Shown in pieces: positions 1 to 11,566 of a stretch of 64,000 nt of DNA. Position 1 is the first letter of the stretch. Each line of letters begins with the position of its first letter. The DNA is taken from contig NC_079214.1 in the NCBI RefSeq assembly GCF_029633865.1, positions 28,589,333-28,653,332 of the forward strand, given 5' to 3'. The translations under genes were made by a program, and so were the position numbers. The notes under the pieces are model-generated. The model was not told where the DNA came from. It was given only the letters and a program-made list of their open reading frames with translations, and did not search any database. This DNA is from Lampris incognitus. Taxonomy: Eukaryota > Chordata > Actinopteri > Lampriformes > Lampridae.

Positions 1-322
1 AGTGACGAAGACAGACAAGATTAGGAACGAGTATATTAGAGGGACAGCTCAGGTTGGACAGTTTGGAGAAAAAGCAAGAGAGGCAAGATTGAGTTGATTT
101 GGACATGTGCGGAGGAGAGATGCTGGGTATATTGGGAGAAGCATGCTGAATATGGAGCTGCCAGGGAAGAGGAAAAGAGGGAGGCCAAAGAGGAGGTTTA
201 TGGTTGTGGTGAGGGAGGACATGCAGGTGGCTGGCGTGACAGAGGAAGATGCGGAGAACAGGAAGAGATGGAAACGGATGATCTGCTGTGGCAACCCCTA
301 ATGGGAACAGCAGATAGTAGTA
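1..322 (+). mobile_element. Non-LTR retrotransposon fragment, C-terminal end of ORF2
   Basis: The plus-strand frame reads as the tail of a LINE reverse-transcriptase polyprotein: FGHVRRRDAGYIGRSM, then ELPGKRKRGRPKRRF, then EDMQVAGVTEEDAE, ending CCGNP followed by a stop codon. This GRPKRR...EEDAE...RW...CGNP ending is very common in vertebrate and invertebrate LINE ORFs. An in-frame stop lies just before FGHV, so the copy is dead. The sequence ends in AGTAGTAG-like repeats near 322, as a LINE 3' end might. The window edge cuts the 5' side. I cannot name the clade (RTE-like is a guess). Confidence 0.7.
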
Positions 323-850
323 GTTCACTCAAATTAACAAACAATATTTTCAGGAGATTGCCAAAGTTCTGGCTAGAGACTAAAGAAAACTTTATTTACC
401 CCATTGATTTGATAAGTATGGCAACATCAGGATGTGATGAAAACAGCAGAATAGCCTGCAAATATACTATATTGCCCAATGCTGAGAAATCATTTTCCTG
501 TTTAACTTACTTGAAATAATAAACTGCATGATGTTGGATGTAAGTATGAATTAGAAAAAAATGGACAAAACTCAAGCTGCATGAGATGATTAGGGTCACT
601 TAACAAAAAAGAAAGAACAGTGAATCTGTGTTTTTATTTGGAAATATCAACACATCCTGTTCAGATACACATTGAACACAGTCTGTTCACAATTGGCCCC
701 TGTAACCAAGAGGACCCATTCAGTGACAATACTGGTATGATTCTTTTTATTAGGTAGGCTCAGTTAACATGGTTACATGCATCAACAAGTGTGAAATGAT
801 AATTGTAATGAATTTAAGATTATGCATGTGTGGATGTTGGTGTGTTTCAG
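323..850. other. rab4a intron 5 sequence, nothing recognised
   Basis: AT-rich sequence between the LINE fragment and the exon 6 acceptor. It ends in the branch and acceptor-like run TGTGTTTCAG just before 851. I see no open frame with recognisable content. By position it should be the 3' part of rab4a intron 5. The second half of exon 5 is not present here. Confidence 0.5.
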
Positions 851-946
851 AGCTCATGTTTTTGGAGACCAGTGCTCTGACAGGAGAGAATGTTGAGGAG
901 GCCTTTGTCCAGTGCGCCCGCAAAATCCTCAACAAGATAGAGTCAG
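851..946 (+). CDS. rab4a: rab4a exon 6 (small GTPase Rab4a, G5 region)
   Basis: A 96-nt exon begins after TGTGTTTCAG and ends TCAG before GTACAA. It encodes [19 protein letters not shown] then [13 protein letters not shown], which is the Rab4 stretch containing the G5 guanine-contact motif (ETSA) and helix alpha5. The phase is 1 at both ends: one base comes from the preceding exon, and the final G joins GG of exon 7 to give Gly-Glu-Leu. Rab4a directs fast recycling from early endosomes to the plasma membrane. In this window the exon sits about 8.6 kb upstream of exon 1, so it cannot be spliced to the exons 1-5 seen here. It belongs either to a gene copy starting before the window or to a misplaced contig. 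Confidence 0.93.
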
Positions 947-1322
947 GTACAAATGCTTATCCTCACCCTTAACCGCATAACCTCTAACCATCCCTGTTTA
1001 CATGAATATCCTCTTTGATCTCCCTTACTTGACCAACTCCCAACCTTGCACTCTATTGTGGCACTGCTTCCTGAAAATCCCGAACAAGCTTGTTAGATAC
1101 ACAATTATTTACCATATCTACATTTATGTTGCTACCCTTTATTGTTGATAGGCAGAATCCCTGCCATTTGCCACTAGAGGGGGGTCATTGGCCCACTTTA
1201 TTGTGTATTATGGTCTTCCACAGGTATACTGAACTACAGGGTTTGCAAGAGGGTGAACTAGTGAACAAGGGTGATCCTAAACATTTGATTTATACATTTA
1301 ACACAGCCATCTCTACAAGTGT
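947..1322 (+). other. Start of rab4a intron 6, unique sequence
   Basis: The intron opens with the donor GTACAA at 947. The stretch up to the first SINE carries no recognisable element or conserved open frame. Confidence 0.5.
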
Positions 1323-1710
1323 GCGGCATGGTGGCACAGTGGTTAGCACAGTCGCCTCACAGCTAAAAGGTCCTGAGTTCGAGCCCGGGGTTAGTCCAAC
1401 CTTGGGAGTCATCCCGGGTCGTCCTCTGTGTGGAGTGTGCATGTGCATGTTCTCCCTGTGTCTGCGTGGGTTTCCTCCAGGTGCTCCAGTTTTCTGCCAT
1501 AGTCTAAAGACATGTAGGTCAGGTGAATCAGCCATACTAAATTGCCCCTAGGTATGAATGTGTGTGAGTGTTGTGTATGTTGGCCCTGTGTGATGGCCTG
1601 GCGGCCTGTCCAGGTTGTCTCCCCGCCTGCCACCCAATGACTGCTGGGATAGGCTCCAGCATCCCCGCGACCCTGAGAGTAGGATAAGTGGTTCGGATAA
1701 TGGATGGATG
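1323..1710 (+). repeat. tRNA-headed SINE-like repeat, family A, near full length
   Basis: The head carries a pol III A-box-like run (TGGCACAGTGG) and a B-box-like run (GAGTTCGAGCCC), as in tRNA-derived SINEs. A conserved body follows, with AACCTTGGG, CGTCCTCTGTGTGGAG, AAAGACATGTAGGTCAGG and GACCCTGAGAGTAGGATAAG. It ends in TGGATGGATG. The same family recurs at 4026, 11254, 16768, 58992, 60344 and 62411. I recognise it as a very common fish repeat but cannot give a reliable family name. Confidence 0.8.
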
Positions 1711-2498
1711 AATCTCTACAAGTGATTTGTGGTATTCCCATTCATTATAGTGCCATGTTAGCCACATAATTTGGTTTCAGTGCCATTTTCTGGTTGACTG
1801 ATGTAATTACAGATTGTGGTAATTAGGGTGTCAATCATATATTTAGCACCACCCATGTTTAGTACATCACCTTCCCTCAAGCCTGCAGTTAGGGCAGTGG
1901 TCACCAACCTTTTCAAGCCTAAGATCATAGCCCAAGTCCAAATGTAAACCAAGATCTACCACTTGCAAAAAATGCCGAAAAAAAAAACAAGCCCACAATG
2001 TAGTTCCACTTTGACAGGCTTACCTGTCAGTCATAAGCCAGTTATTTTTGTTTCAAAGCCCCTATCAAATATTTGTCTCCCACCAAGATCACAAGCCAAT
2101 TATAATTTAATTATGACAACAGGCAGAGTATTAATTCATTCAGGTATTCATTCAAAGTATTCTTATTTTTGTCTTGTCTGGTTTTATGTTTTTGTTTTTT
2201 TTGTGAAGCACTTTGTAACATTGTTTTAGAAAAGTGGTACATAAATAAAATTATTATTATTAATATTCATTTAATCATGCAAATAGTATAATCAGAAGTG
2301 CAACTATCATTCAAAATGTTATGACAACACTCGTATTAAAACATTTTCAATATTTCCACAGGCCTATCACTCATTCACCATTCATAATAACCTCAACAAT
2401 CAGTCAACTACAGGCCTAAGCCAATCATGTGCAGCACTGTTTCACTTTCCCTTTTAAATAACATACAACACAGATCATATCCTTTTTTAAACAATAGG

Positions 2499-4811
2499 CT
2501 ACAACAGATCATATTTCAAACTGGCAATATTCACTGATGGCTGTGTAGCAGATCCCCCCCCACACACACACACACACACACATTTAATGTGATGGCTGTG
2601 ATTGCACACTATCAGCAAGTGCTCTGTGTCTGGCTCATAGTTTGATATAGCAAGTATGATACTGTCTGTGAGATGTCTATTAGTTAGACAAGACCTGTTC
2701 TTTGACTTGATTATTTTCACCTGTGAAAAAGCCATCTCACAAAGGTATGTTAATCCAAAGTGGGCCTTCACTTTAAGTGCGCAAGATGAAAGGAGGGGAA
2801 ACTTTCCAGCGTTTACAAGACCCCTAAAGTCACTGTCTCTTGATCTTGCTTTCAACCCAATGTCATTTTGCAAATCAATTATCTCCATGTCAACTCCGAC
2901 TGGTAAAGTAAATATGTACTTGCTGGAATTTCACGGACACCTCCTCAATGTCAATGGGGAGGAAAGGGTTTGAGATAAATGCAACAACCTCCCCTATGTC
3001 GTTTAACTCCTAAAAATGCCCATTGAATTTGGATGCCAGTTTCTCCAGGTGGGTACAAATTCTTGCGGGAGAAAAGCATCTTTGTTTCTGGTGTTTTGTG
3101 ACATTTTCTCTAGGTTTGGGAAGTGCACCAGCCTTCCATTCCTACGCTGAGAGGCCCACACACCCACCTTGGCCTTAAAGCTATTGACAGCGCTGGTCAT
3201 GTGTGCCATGTCTTTGTCTTTTCCCTGAAGGTCATAGTTGAGCTCGTTCAGTTTTGCTATTATGTCAGTGAGGAAACCTAAGTCTAGCAGCCATGCATCA
3301 TCAGACAGTTCCTCATGCTCCTCATTGCGTGACTCCAGAAATGATTTGATCTCGGGAAGCAAGTCAGCAAATCACTGCAGTACTTTCCCGCGACTCAACC
3401 ACCTTACGCCAGTGTGGAGAATCAAGTCACCATATGTGGCATCAAGCTCATCTAATAAAGATTTAAACAAGTGGTGATGAAGTCCTTTTGCACGAATCGA
3501 ATTAACAATCATGACGACAACTGTCATGACATGAGACAAGTCCACTACTTAACCAGCCAGTGCTTGCTGATGGACCACACAGTGATAGTTCACAAACTTG
3601 GGGAAATCGGGATCACGACGGCACAGTGCAACAAAGCCCGAATGTACCCCATGCATTACTGGGACCCCATCTGTATTGATCGCTACCAACGTATGAATGG
3701 GAATGCTGTTATCATGACCATAATGTTTAAACTTGTTGTAAATATCCTTACCTCTTATCCTCCCTTTTAATGGTATAAGGGTGAGAAAAGCCTCCTTAGT
3801 AGTTGAATCCTTAAAAGCCATGTGAACAAACGCCATCAGCTGTGCAGTGTGTGTCATATCCTGGGATTCGTCAAATTGAAGCGAAAGCACTGACAAAGTG
3901 ATAAATCCTTGAGCACTTACTGATTCACATCCTCCGATAACGACTCCACCCTTGTCACAGTGGCTGGTACAAGTGGCACAGTTCCGATAGAATTTTTAAT
4001 GTCTTCTTTGTTTTTGAATTCTTTGAAGAAGGTCCTGGGTTCGAGCCCTGGGGTAGTCCAACCTTGGAGGTCATCCCAGGTCGTCCTCTGTGTGGAGTTT
4101 GCATGTTCTCCCCGTGTCTGCTTGGGTTTCCTCCGGAGGCTCCGGTTTCCTCGCACAGTCCAAAGACATGTAGGTCAGGTGAATTGGCCATACTAAGTTG
4201 TCCCTAGGTGTGAATGTGTGTGTGGGTGTGTGTGTGTATGTCTGCCCTGTGTGATGATCTGGTGGCCTGCCCAGGGTGTCTCCCTGCCTGCTGCCCAATG
4301 ACTGCTAGGATAGTCTCCAGCATCCCCGCGACCCTGAGAGCAGGATAAGCGGTTCGGATAATGGATGGATGAATAACGTCTCGGCGGCAACGGCCATTGC
4401 TTCCTTGTATAGCTCTCCATCGGTGAACGGTTTCTTATGTTTAGCCAAAAGATAGCTGACATGGATGGATGCCTCTGTTGCAGTCTTACTTTTAAGTGTT
4501 GCTTTGATAAAAAGCGACTGCTGTGCTTTCAATATAGACTTGAGCTCGTCAACTTTCTTTGAATGAAGCATGCTCTTTAGCGGGTAGGTGTCTTTGAACT
4601 TGAGGTGGATGGTGTTGTGGTACCGCTCCATGTTACCTTTTTTGTGAGCGCTACAGCCTGGTGACAAATCAAGCAAATTGTTTTGTCCTTTACTAGGGTG
4701 AACAGAAAATCGTGTTCCCATTCTATGTGAAAATGATAAGTTTTTTTTTGCTTTTTCCATTGTGCCTCTGCCATCATGTACCGTTAGCTTGATAGCTCGT
4801 GAGCATAACAA
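2499..4811 (-). pseudogene. hAT (Charlie/ZBED-like) transposase, broken
   Basis: Pieces in order on the minus strand are: a BED-finger-like start (KKTYHFHIEWEHDFLF, CLICH, and in another frame NMERYHNTIH); KTATEASIHVSYLLAKHKK; FKNKEDIKNSIG; LQFDESQDMTHTAQL; AINTDGVPVMHG with NYHCVVHQQAL; LLPEIKSFLESR with WLLDLGFLTDIIAKLN; and the hAT dimerisation-like end HFGLTYLCEMAFSQVKIIKS. The order and motifs match vertebrate hAT transposases and their domesticated relatives (GTF2IRD2, ZBED, SCAND3 types). At least one frameshift splits the BED finger, several stops occur between blocks, and a SINE interrupts it, so no protein is expected. Confidence 0.88.
4026..4371 (+). repeat. Family A SINE, head-truncated, inside the hAT transposase
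   Basis: It begins at the B-box part of the head (GGTCCTGGGTTCGAGCCC) and runs to GGATGGATG. It splits the transposase between the AAETLF block and the FKNKED block, so it inserted after the hAT copy was formed. Confidence 0.8.
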
Positions 4812-5164
4812 GAAGTGCCTGAGCTAGTTAAGGCGGGAGTCAGGGACGTAATTTGTCAGCCGGGTGTGTGGGCCTCTCAGCGTAGGAATGGAAGGCTGGT
4901 GCCCCAAAAAAAAAAAAAAGACCTAGAAACTGTATTTGATTGGCCAGATATACCCCTTCCCTGCCCCTTGACCACCATCACTACACACAGGGCTCACACA
5001 GGGTGCATTTGAAATTAAAATAAATAATAATGAATAAATGAAAACGTTTTGACATTTATGGGGGTTTTTTCTCTGATTTTGAAAACTTCTCACGGTTGAC
5101 TTGGTGTGCTTCCAAGATCAACTTGTTGACCGCAGTCGACGGGTTGGCAACTCCTGAGTTAGGG

Positions 5165-5830
5165 CCTTTACTTCTTCTGTCTACTTCACTACCAATATAA
5201 TTTGATATCAGAAAGCAGCAGCACTTGGCTTTGACACCAAATCTTTTACACTGTCATCAATAAGTGATTTGCATCTTAGACATGTTGTGAGTGTTGATTG
5301 ATTTAACCTCGTCAACAAACATTAACACCAAACCTGTGTGCTCTCGTTTTGTAACTACCAAATATCATTATGTTGTGCAGTTAATAACACCAATGTTGCT
5401 GTTATACTGTACCACTGCCTCTGTTAAAACTACCATCCACCCTGACAAGCTTAACCAGTGGTTTATTTGTCAAAATGTTCTTTGTTTCAGTCAGAATTAA
5501 AGTTTATTTAGATAACACATTTCATGCAATAAACTACCATGCGATAACTTGAACATTAAGTTAAAGTGTAGAGTAGATTAAGAACAAAGCATTTAAAACA
5601 AAGAGATAAAAGATGGAAAAAGAGATTGAAATTTCAACAGGATAGAAAACTAAAAGGCCCCACAATAAGACACGTAAGGGAAAAGTAAACGAATAAATAT
5701 AACATTATTTTAACTGTCCCTAGCCTAGGTAAAAGCAAGGATAACCTTCAAGTTGATGTGGCTCTTCTTAGATCGAACAGGAGACTATCCCCGACTTTCT
5801 CGTCTCACCCAACCCCCTCCTTCTTTTCAG
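5165..5830 (+). other. 3' part of rab4a intron 6
   Basis: Unique-looking AT-rich sequence after the hAT target duplication. It leads to a pyrimidine-rich run and the acceptor CTTCTTTTCAG at 5820-5830. No other feature is recognised. Confidence 0.5.
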
Positions 5831-5946
5831 GGGAGCTGGATCCAGAAAGGATGGGGTCGGGTATCCAGTATGGAGACGCTGCTCTGCGACAGCTCCGTTC
5901 TCCTCGGCGTGCTCAGCCACAGGGCACTCAGGAGTGTGGCTGTTAG
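5831..5946 (+). CDS. rab4a: rab4a exon 7 (C-terminal, prenylation motif), copy A
   Basis: After the acceptor TTCTTTTCAG the exon encodes [38 protein letters not shown] and the stop TAG at 5944-5946. This is the Rab4 hypervariable tail. The terminal Cys-Gly-Cys is the geranylgeranylation site that anchors Rab4 to endosomes, and QLRSPRRAQ fits Rab4a rather than Rab4b. The phase agrees with exon 6 at 851-946. The exon lies within the duplicated block and is repeated at 18573-18688. Confidence 0.95.
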
Positions 5947-8900
5947 TGGGCACGCCTGGAGCACAAGTGTGTCAGTTGAGGTATTTAGATCAGAAAGTAC
6001 TATACTGCTAGATCGCTCAAAGTTGATCCCTTTTGGTCCTGTGGTGGGATCTCTTCAAATCTCCTCTTTCCCTCTCTCTGCCTGTGTCTGTTTCTCTGTC
6101 TGTGTTTGTATCTTCTTTTGTCTGTATCTATTTCTGTCTGTGTTTGTGTCTGTACCTGTTTCTCTCTCTGTGTCTGTGTGTTCCAGGCAGGTTTGTGAAG
6201 ACCAGACCAGGAGAAGGACAGCTGTAGAGGAACTAAAACTGCTGGGTTCAGGATATGATAATTGTGACCCTTCCCTGACCTTTGATCTTCATCCTTCGCA
6301 CGGAACCTACAGAACACGTTGATCCTCTTTAATATGGCCGCATATGCAGAGAGCTGAAGAGACTTACTACCACATCCCCTTTCAGAGCTCTGAGCATCGC
6401 TGGCGTAACTCTGGTTGCAGCTCGAGGTTGACCACTTCCCCAAATCCTGCACAGCTATTGGACCAAACTTCCCCCAGCCCTCCAATCTGGATGTACATTA
6501 CTGACATGTTGTCTTGTCATGTTGTGGACTCCTGGCTTTCCCCCAAACCATAAACCCGACCACACTGCCCTCTCTCCCCGTCCTTACCGATGTACTTGTA
6601 CACTTAACCCTCTACCCCTCTCTGTGCTTACTTGCACACTTATCACCTAACCCTATCTACAATATTTACTCAGTTGTCACCCTTGCCTTTGTACTTACAT
6701 AATCTATTAGCCTGCCCGTCACTTTTCTCAACTTACTTTTACCACTCACCTCGCCACCAGTCAACAGATCTATTAACTTTCTCACCTGCTGACATACACA
6801 GCTGACTACTCTTTTTATACACCTTACTACTTACAAGCCTGACTTTCTTGCCTAACTTACCAACCATTCTTCATAAATCTCGACCAAGCAAACTACCATA
6901 CCTAAATACTAATTTTATCGTCATACATTATTGTGACCTTTCCTACTTAGATACTTACCTGCCGTGTCCTGACTTTCGTGACCACTTGCCTATATACCTT
7001 CCACACTACCCAAGTGTATAATGTCATATGCCCAAGTATATAATGTCATACTTGATTATCTAAACCACTAACAAACTGTACAACTTTCCTGCTGGTCTTT
7101 TTACCAACATACCTCTTTACCTACTTGGCCACTTAGCCCATATGTCTTTGACCTAGTTACCCATACACCAAATAAACTGCAATGTCTGTCTACCTACTTA
7201 CATATCTTCTGCACTCCCTAATCCCCTGTTAGACTCCCTATTTAGCTACCTTCTCTCTTGATAAATTGCCACAGCAAACTAGTAGCCAAATTAGACATCA
7301 CCCACCTACTCATACACAGCCTAGACTGTGACTGTCTATTCAAATCTCACTACCCAACATTTCTTTGTCACGCTTCCCGTCCCTCAGTCCACCCCTCCTT
7401 CACACACAGCACTTCCTTCATCTATCTCTCCATGTGTTCCTGTTCATCTCTATACCTTTCTCCCTTTTGTTTACTCCCTTGCCTTCATAATCTATCTCTA
7501 CCCCAATAACCTATCTGTCCACTTCTGTCTTAGTTATGTCTCTTTCTACCCGCCTGTCTCTTCCAAACTTTTTCTCTGTCCCTCTTAACCCAACATACAG
7601 TGTCTTGTAGACTGTACAGCATTTCTGTATAAAGAGATTAACGCATGTTTTATCAAACAGAATATCAGAGTATTTCATTATGGAGAGCTGTTATCTATAA
7701 ATTTAATAATATCGTCTTCATCCTCAACACCCTCTTCCTTCCCATCGTGTTAAGGCAATGATATATCGATGATTTCTAGGTGATACAGATGGACAGGTTG
7801 CCTGTTACAAGGATATGCGTTGCTAAATGGCACAAGTCATTGTGGAATACATGGCAGACTATGAGTAAGAAATGTATAATAATAATAAAATAAATACTGT
7901 CAGTCATAGTTGAAACTTTGAAATGAAGGACTCTTGTACATGCCTAGTTGAAAATATTGTTAACGGCCAGTCTGATTTCAGTTTGTTATTTAAACTGTGG
8001 AAGTTACAGATTACCAAACATTGTTCACCCAAATGTGCAGTTGTAAACAAAATTCAAATGATGTTTTTACAAAGCGGGTCCATTTAATCACAAGACATTT
8101 GTTAACAACTTGTGGTTTGGAATCGTTAAACAGACTTGTTGGGTATTAATTAGTCTGAGGGGTTCTAGTTGTTGAAAAATGTGTCCCTCTTCAATGCCTC
8201 CATATAGTTATGAGAGCTTTGACAAGACAGAATAACTGACTGACTTCTGACAAAGCTGGGATAATACAAGCTAAATACCCATTTCAAATCATTTGAAAAG
8301 AGCTTGATAATTTGTCACATTTAAAGTTTTTTGCAATTTAAAGCGCCCAGTTTTAATTTTGAAGCTTTCTATTTGGGCAGGTCTACACATTCTTTAAAAA
8401 AAAGAAAAAGGAAAAATAAGAATTTTACAATTTTCTCAAGTTATTCCAGCTGTTGTGATGTCATATTGGTGTATTCTACTTCAGCGTATACAATCATCAA
8501 TGAACTTTTTTTCCACTGTCTTAAATTTTGGTTGTGATAATTTTTAAAGCTTGTATTGTTCCAGGTTTGACTGCTGAGTCTTGGTTCCTTGGACTTGCGT
8601 TGTTGCCGTTTTGTGTAATCAGGCTTTTTGTTTTGTTTTTTCTCTGTTTTACCCCAATCCTAACCTTGATCATCAAGAATCTCATGGATTTTTTTTTAAA
8701 TTTATTGTGTATGATACAAGCAGTGTGTATGATACAAGCAGATGTTTTTAAAATAAAAGTAATACAAATCTTGTAGCATGACTGAAAGGGTATTTTTCTT
8801 GAGTGAGCCACCTACATGAACAATAAATTATTTTAGTGGGGACCTGCAGTAAAAAAAAACATTTGTACAGGGCTAAGCTTATTTAAAAGTTTGATCTTTG

Positions 8901-9511
8901 GCATCACATTTATGGGACAATACATGATTGTGATTTGCATGTTAACCCACTGACCTCATTAATTTTGAAATAGTTCATCTGATTAAAAGTTCATAGATGA
9001 ATTGTTCAATTTAGCTGTGGAAAATGAACAGATGTAACACCAAACCAAAAAAAAAGTGATTTATTAGTTTAAAAGCTTTGCACCACAAACCTGTTTAAAG
9101 AAAACATCAACTGTAATGGTCTTTTGTGCAAATGTTTAAAAACTGAAAAACATGAACATCAAAATGTATATGTACCATGAAGCGTTTGAATAGTTGTGAC
9201 ACATGGGGTTATCTTTAAATTATTTTCAGTCCAGGGAAACTCCCTAAGAAAAATCTAGGGACCCTCTCTTGTGGATGTTAAACATGGTTTGAACCCAATT
9301 CAAACTCACACGACCGAAGGAGAAATTTAGTGACAGAAATATGCCATCTTTTTTTTTAGCACCTATTTGAGATTCTGGTTGCTGACAATTTTACAACATT
9401 CTGGCCTTATAACTACAGAGGCCTCAGTGCCAGTGAACTAAACCACCAGATTTATCTGTCCTGCAGGGTCATACTGTAAGGTAAAGCTGGTGAATAAAAG
9501 TCAGACAGCTG
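5947..9511 (+). other. rab4a 3' UTR and downstream flank, copy A
   Basis: There is no coding content. From about 6550 to 7600 the plus strand is strikingly poor in G and rich in C, T and A, with words such as CTTAC, ACCTAC and CTCTCTCC recurring. The first AATAAA after the stop is at 7171, and others occur near 7880, 8750 and 8820, so the 3' end cannot be fixed. The block ends with the short run AAAGTCAGACAGCTG at 9497-9511. Confidence 0.5.
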
Positions 9512-11253
9512 CAGTGGCCATGTCGGAGACGTACGGTAAGGAAAACGGTTTGACAAGCCGCCAAACCATCATCACCACCATCATCATCATCCTTCAGTGG
9601 TCGGGATGGGGCAGGTGTACTAACGTGGTGTTCCCATCGTAAATAAATATCAAGCTCCCCGGCTAAGCTAGCCGATATCAAAATAGAGGGGAGGGGATTG
9701 TGTATATATATTACTTCCTAGGTTATACAACTGTAGTGTATTGCAGATGGACCGACGAGCTATATCATATCTAATTTGCTTGGAAAAAGAGTACAGAGCA
9801 AGGTTTGCGAAATGGGCAGGGAGGGAGCTGACGCTTGGGGGATTTGGCTGGTGATGATGGTCGTCGGCTTGGCTTTCTGGAGGGTGTGACTGCTGTGTTG
9901 CCTATGGACTCCGACCACCATATGGGACGAATGGTGATCCGGTAGTACAGAGGGATTTGTGTGCGGGTCGGTTATTCATATGGATGTGAGGCGGGCGGTG
10001 CTGTGACTGTCATTTCTCCTTCTTTCATTTTGTAATTCCTGCGTTTGACCGCGGTTGGTTCAAAAAGTGTTCCATGCCCATAGAATGAGAAGGGTTTAAC
10101 TTGTGTGGTATTTGTCTTTGTGATGAGAACGATGGCTCAAGTTTGCATGTTAGACTCGCATTAGGCTGCTCTCAGCTGTTAAATCTTTTGTATTGATATT
10201 TGCTCACACACATAGACGTAACAGTGCGTATTCAGTTTCACTTTCATTTGTTCTATTATGTCATTTTCTGGTGCGTTATGAAAAAGTTATCTTAACCAAT
10301 GAGACAAATACAAATCACAGTATGTTCTCCCAATCTAAGCAAATCGCCTCTGAAAGATGGCCTAGATGTCAATGTCATGATTTATCTTGTCTCTGCAGAT
10401 TTCCTGTTTAAATTCCTTGTGATTGGGAATGCCGGGACAGGCAAGTCCTGTTTGCTGCACCAGTTTATAGAGAAGAGATGTAAGTCTGAGATTACACACA
10501 CTGCACATTGTTTTAATGTTGTCAAGATGGACATATTATACTGTAGTGACATACTCTTAATTCTTAAAGACAAGTTTCTAGTTGTAGGGATCATGAATAC
10601 TCAATGTCTTTGCTGTCTAAAACAATGTCTGTTTTGAATAAATCTAAATATGTAACTTTACTGTGCTATGCAGGCTAACTGAAAGCTGCAATGCCTATTA
10701 CTTAGAGAGGTGATGGTAACTATGACTCCGTGTTCTATTGCTATTATGAAACACCATGTTTTATATGGCACTTATAGTTGTACATATCCAAACTTATCAA
10801 TCAGTGGACAGGTCGAAATGTTTTACAACTCGGGCACCACATTCATCCAAGACAAAACATCTGGGATAATGTCTGTATTAGGCTTTTTCAAGGATAGATT
10901 CTCCTTTTTAACTACATCATTGGGCATCACTGAATTGCAAAGACAAAAACTTCACTAATCACTTCGGTATTGAAACTTACCACATTGCTGAATCTTCTCA
11001 ATGAGCACTTATTACAGCCAGAAGACCTGTAGCCCAGCAGTTCCATAGCATCATCTACAACCACAGTACAGATGTAGCAAGCAAACCTTTTTTGCAGAGG
11101 TGCAACACAAACTAATTGTAAATGAATAGAAAGCATGGTTTGCCACTAAGTTGTCAATAGAACATATTAAAACATGTCTGACTATCCTGTTGTGTAAGGC
11201 ACCTTGTAACATTGTTCAGAAAGGTGCGATATAAATAAAGTTCATTATTATTA

Positions 11254-11566
11254 TCCTGGGTTCAAGCCCTGGGGTGTCCAACCTTGGGGGTCATCCCAGG
11301 CCGTCCTCTGTGTGGAGTTTGCATGTTCTCCCTGTGTCTGTGTGGATTTCCTATGAGTGCTTCGGTTTCCTCCCACAGTCCAAAGACATGTTGGTCAGAC
11401 GAATCGGCCATACTAAATTGTCCCTAGGTGTGTGTGTGTGTGTGTGGGGGGGCTCTGTGATGGACTGGCGGCCTGTCCAGGGCGTCTCCCCACCCAGTAA
11501 CTGCTGGGATAGGCTCCAGAATCCCCACGACCCTGAGAGCAGGATAAGTGGTTTGGATAATGGATG
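11254..11566 (+). repeat. Family A SINE in rab4a intron 2
   Basis: It starts at the B-box region (CCTGGGTTCAAGCCC) and keeps CGTCCTCTGTGTGGAG, CAAAGACATG and GACCCTGAGAGCAGGATAAG, ending ATAATGGATG. A GT run expands the middle. The tRNA-like head is missing. Confidence 0.75.

Larger units (their letters stand above)
1895..5156 (-). mobile_element. hAT transposon with degenerate transposase, complete ends
   Basis: The element is bounded by imperfect terminal inverted repeats: CAGTGGTCACCAACC on the left and CAGGAGTTGCCAACC as the reverse complement of the right end. Directly outside lie identical 8-bp target duplications, AGTTAGGG at 1887-1894 and 5157-5164, which is diagnostic for hAT. The minus-strand interior encodes a Charlie/ZBED-like transposase. 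It lies in rab4a intron 6. Two later events are visible inside it: a family A SINE at 4026-4371 and a 41-bp inverted copy (3125-3165 against 4862-4902). The right part from 2460 is repeated at 15202-17898. Confidence 0.9.
2460..9511 (+). repeat. 7052-bp direct duplicate, copy A
   Basis: Every base I compared is the same as at 15202-22253, a constant offset of 12742 bp over the full length, including homopolymers, the GT tract at 2560 and all shadow frames. The left edge lies inside the hAT transposon (base 2459 is T against G at 15201). The right edge is at 9511, where the copies part (C at 9512, G at 22254). It carries most of the hAT element, rab4a exon 7 and the 3' flank. Confidence 0.97.

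Noticed and set aside
1290-1741. Several overlapping open frames of 80-150 codons with CGRPRMTPK-like text
   Set aside because: They are translations of the family A SINE and recur at every copy of it on both strands.
2546-2582. Possible CRISPR-like or structured array in the C/CA tract
   Set aside because: It is a simple C8 plus CA microsatellite inside the hAT element.
5753-6322. 189-codon open frame overlapping rab4a exon 7
   Set aside because: It is a shadow in another frame of the exon and the following CTGT-rich sequence. The Rab4a frame has the family match and splice acceptor.
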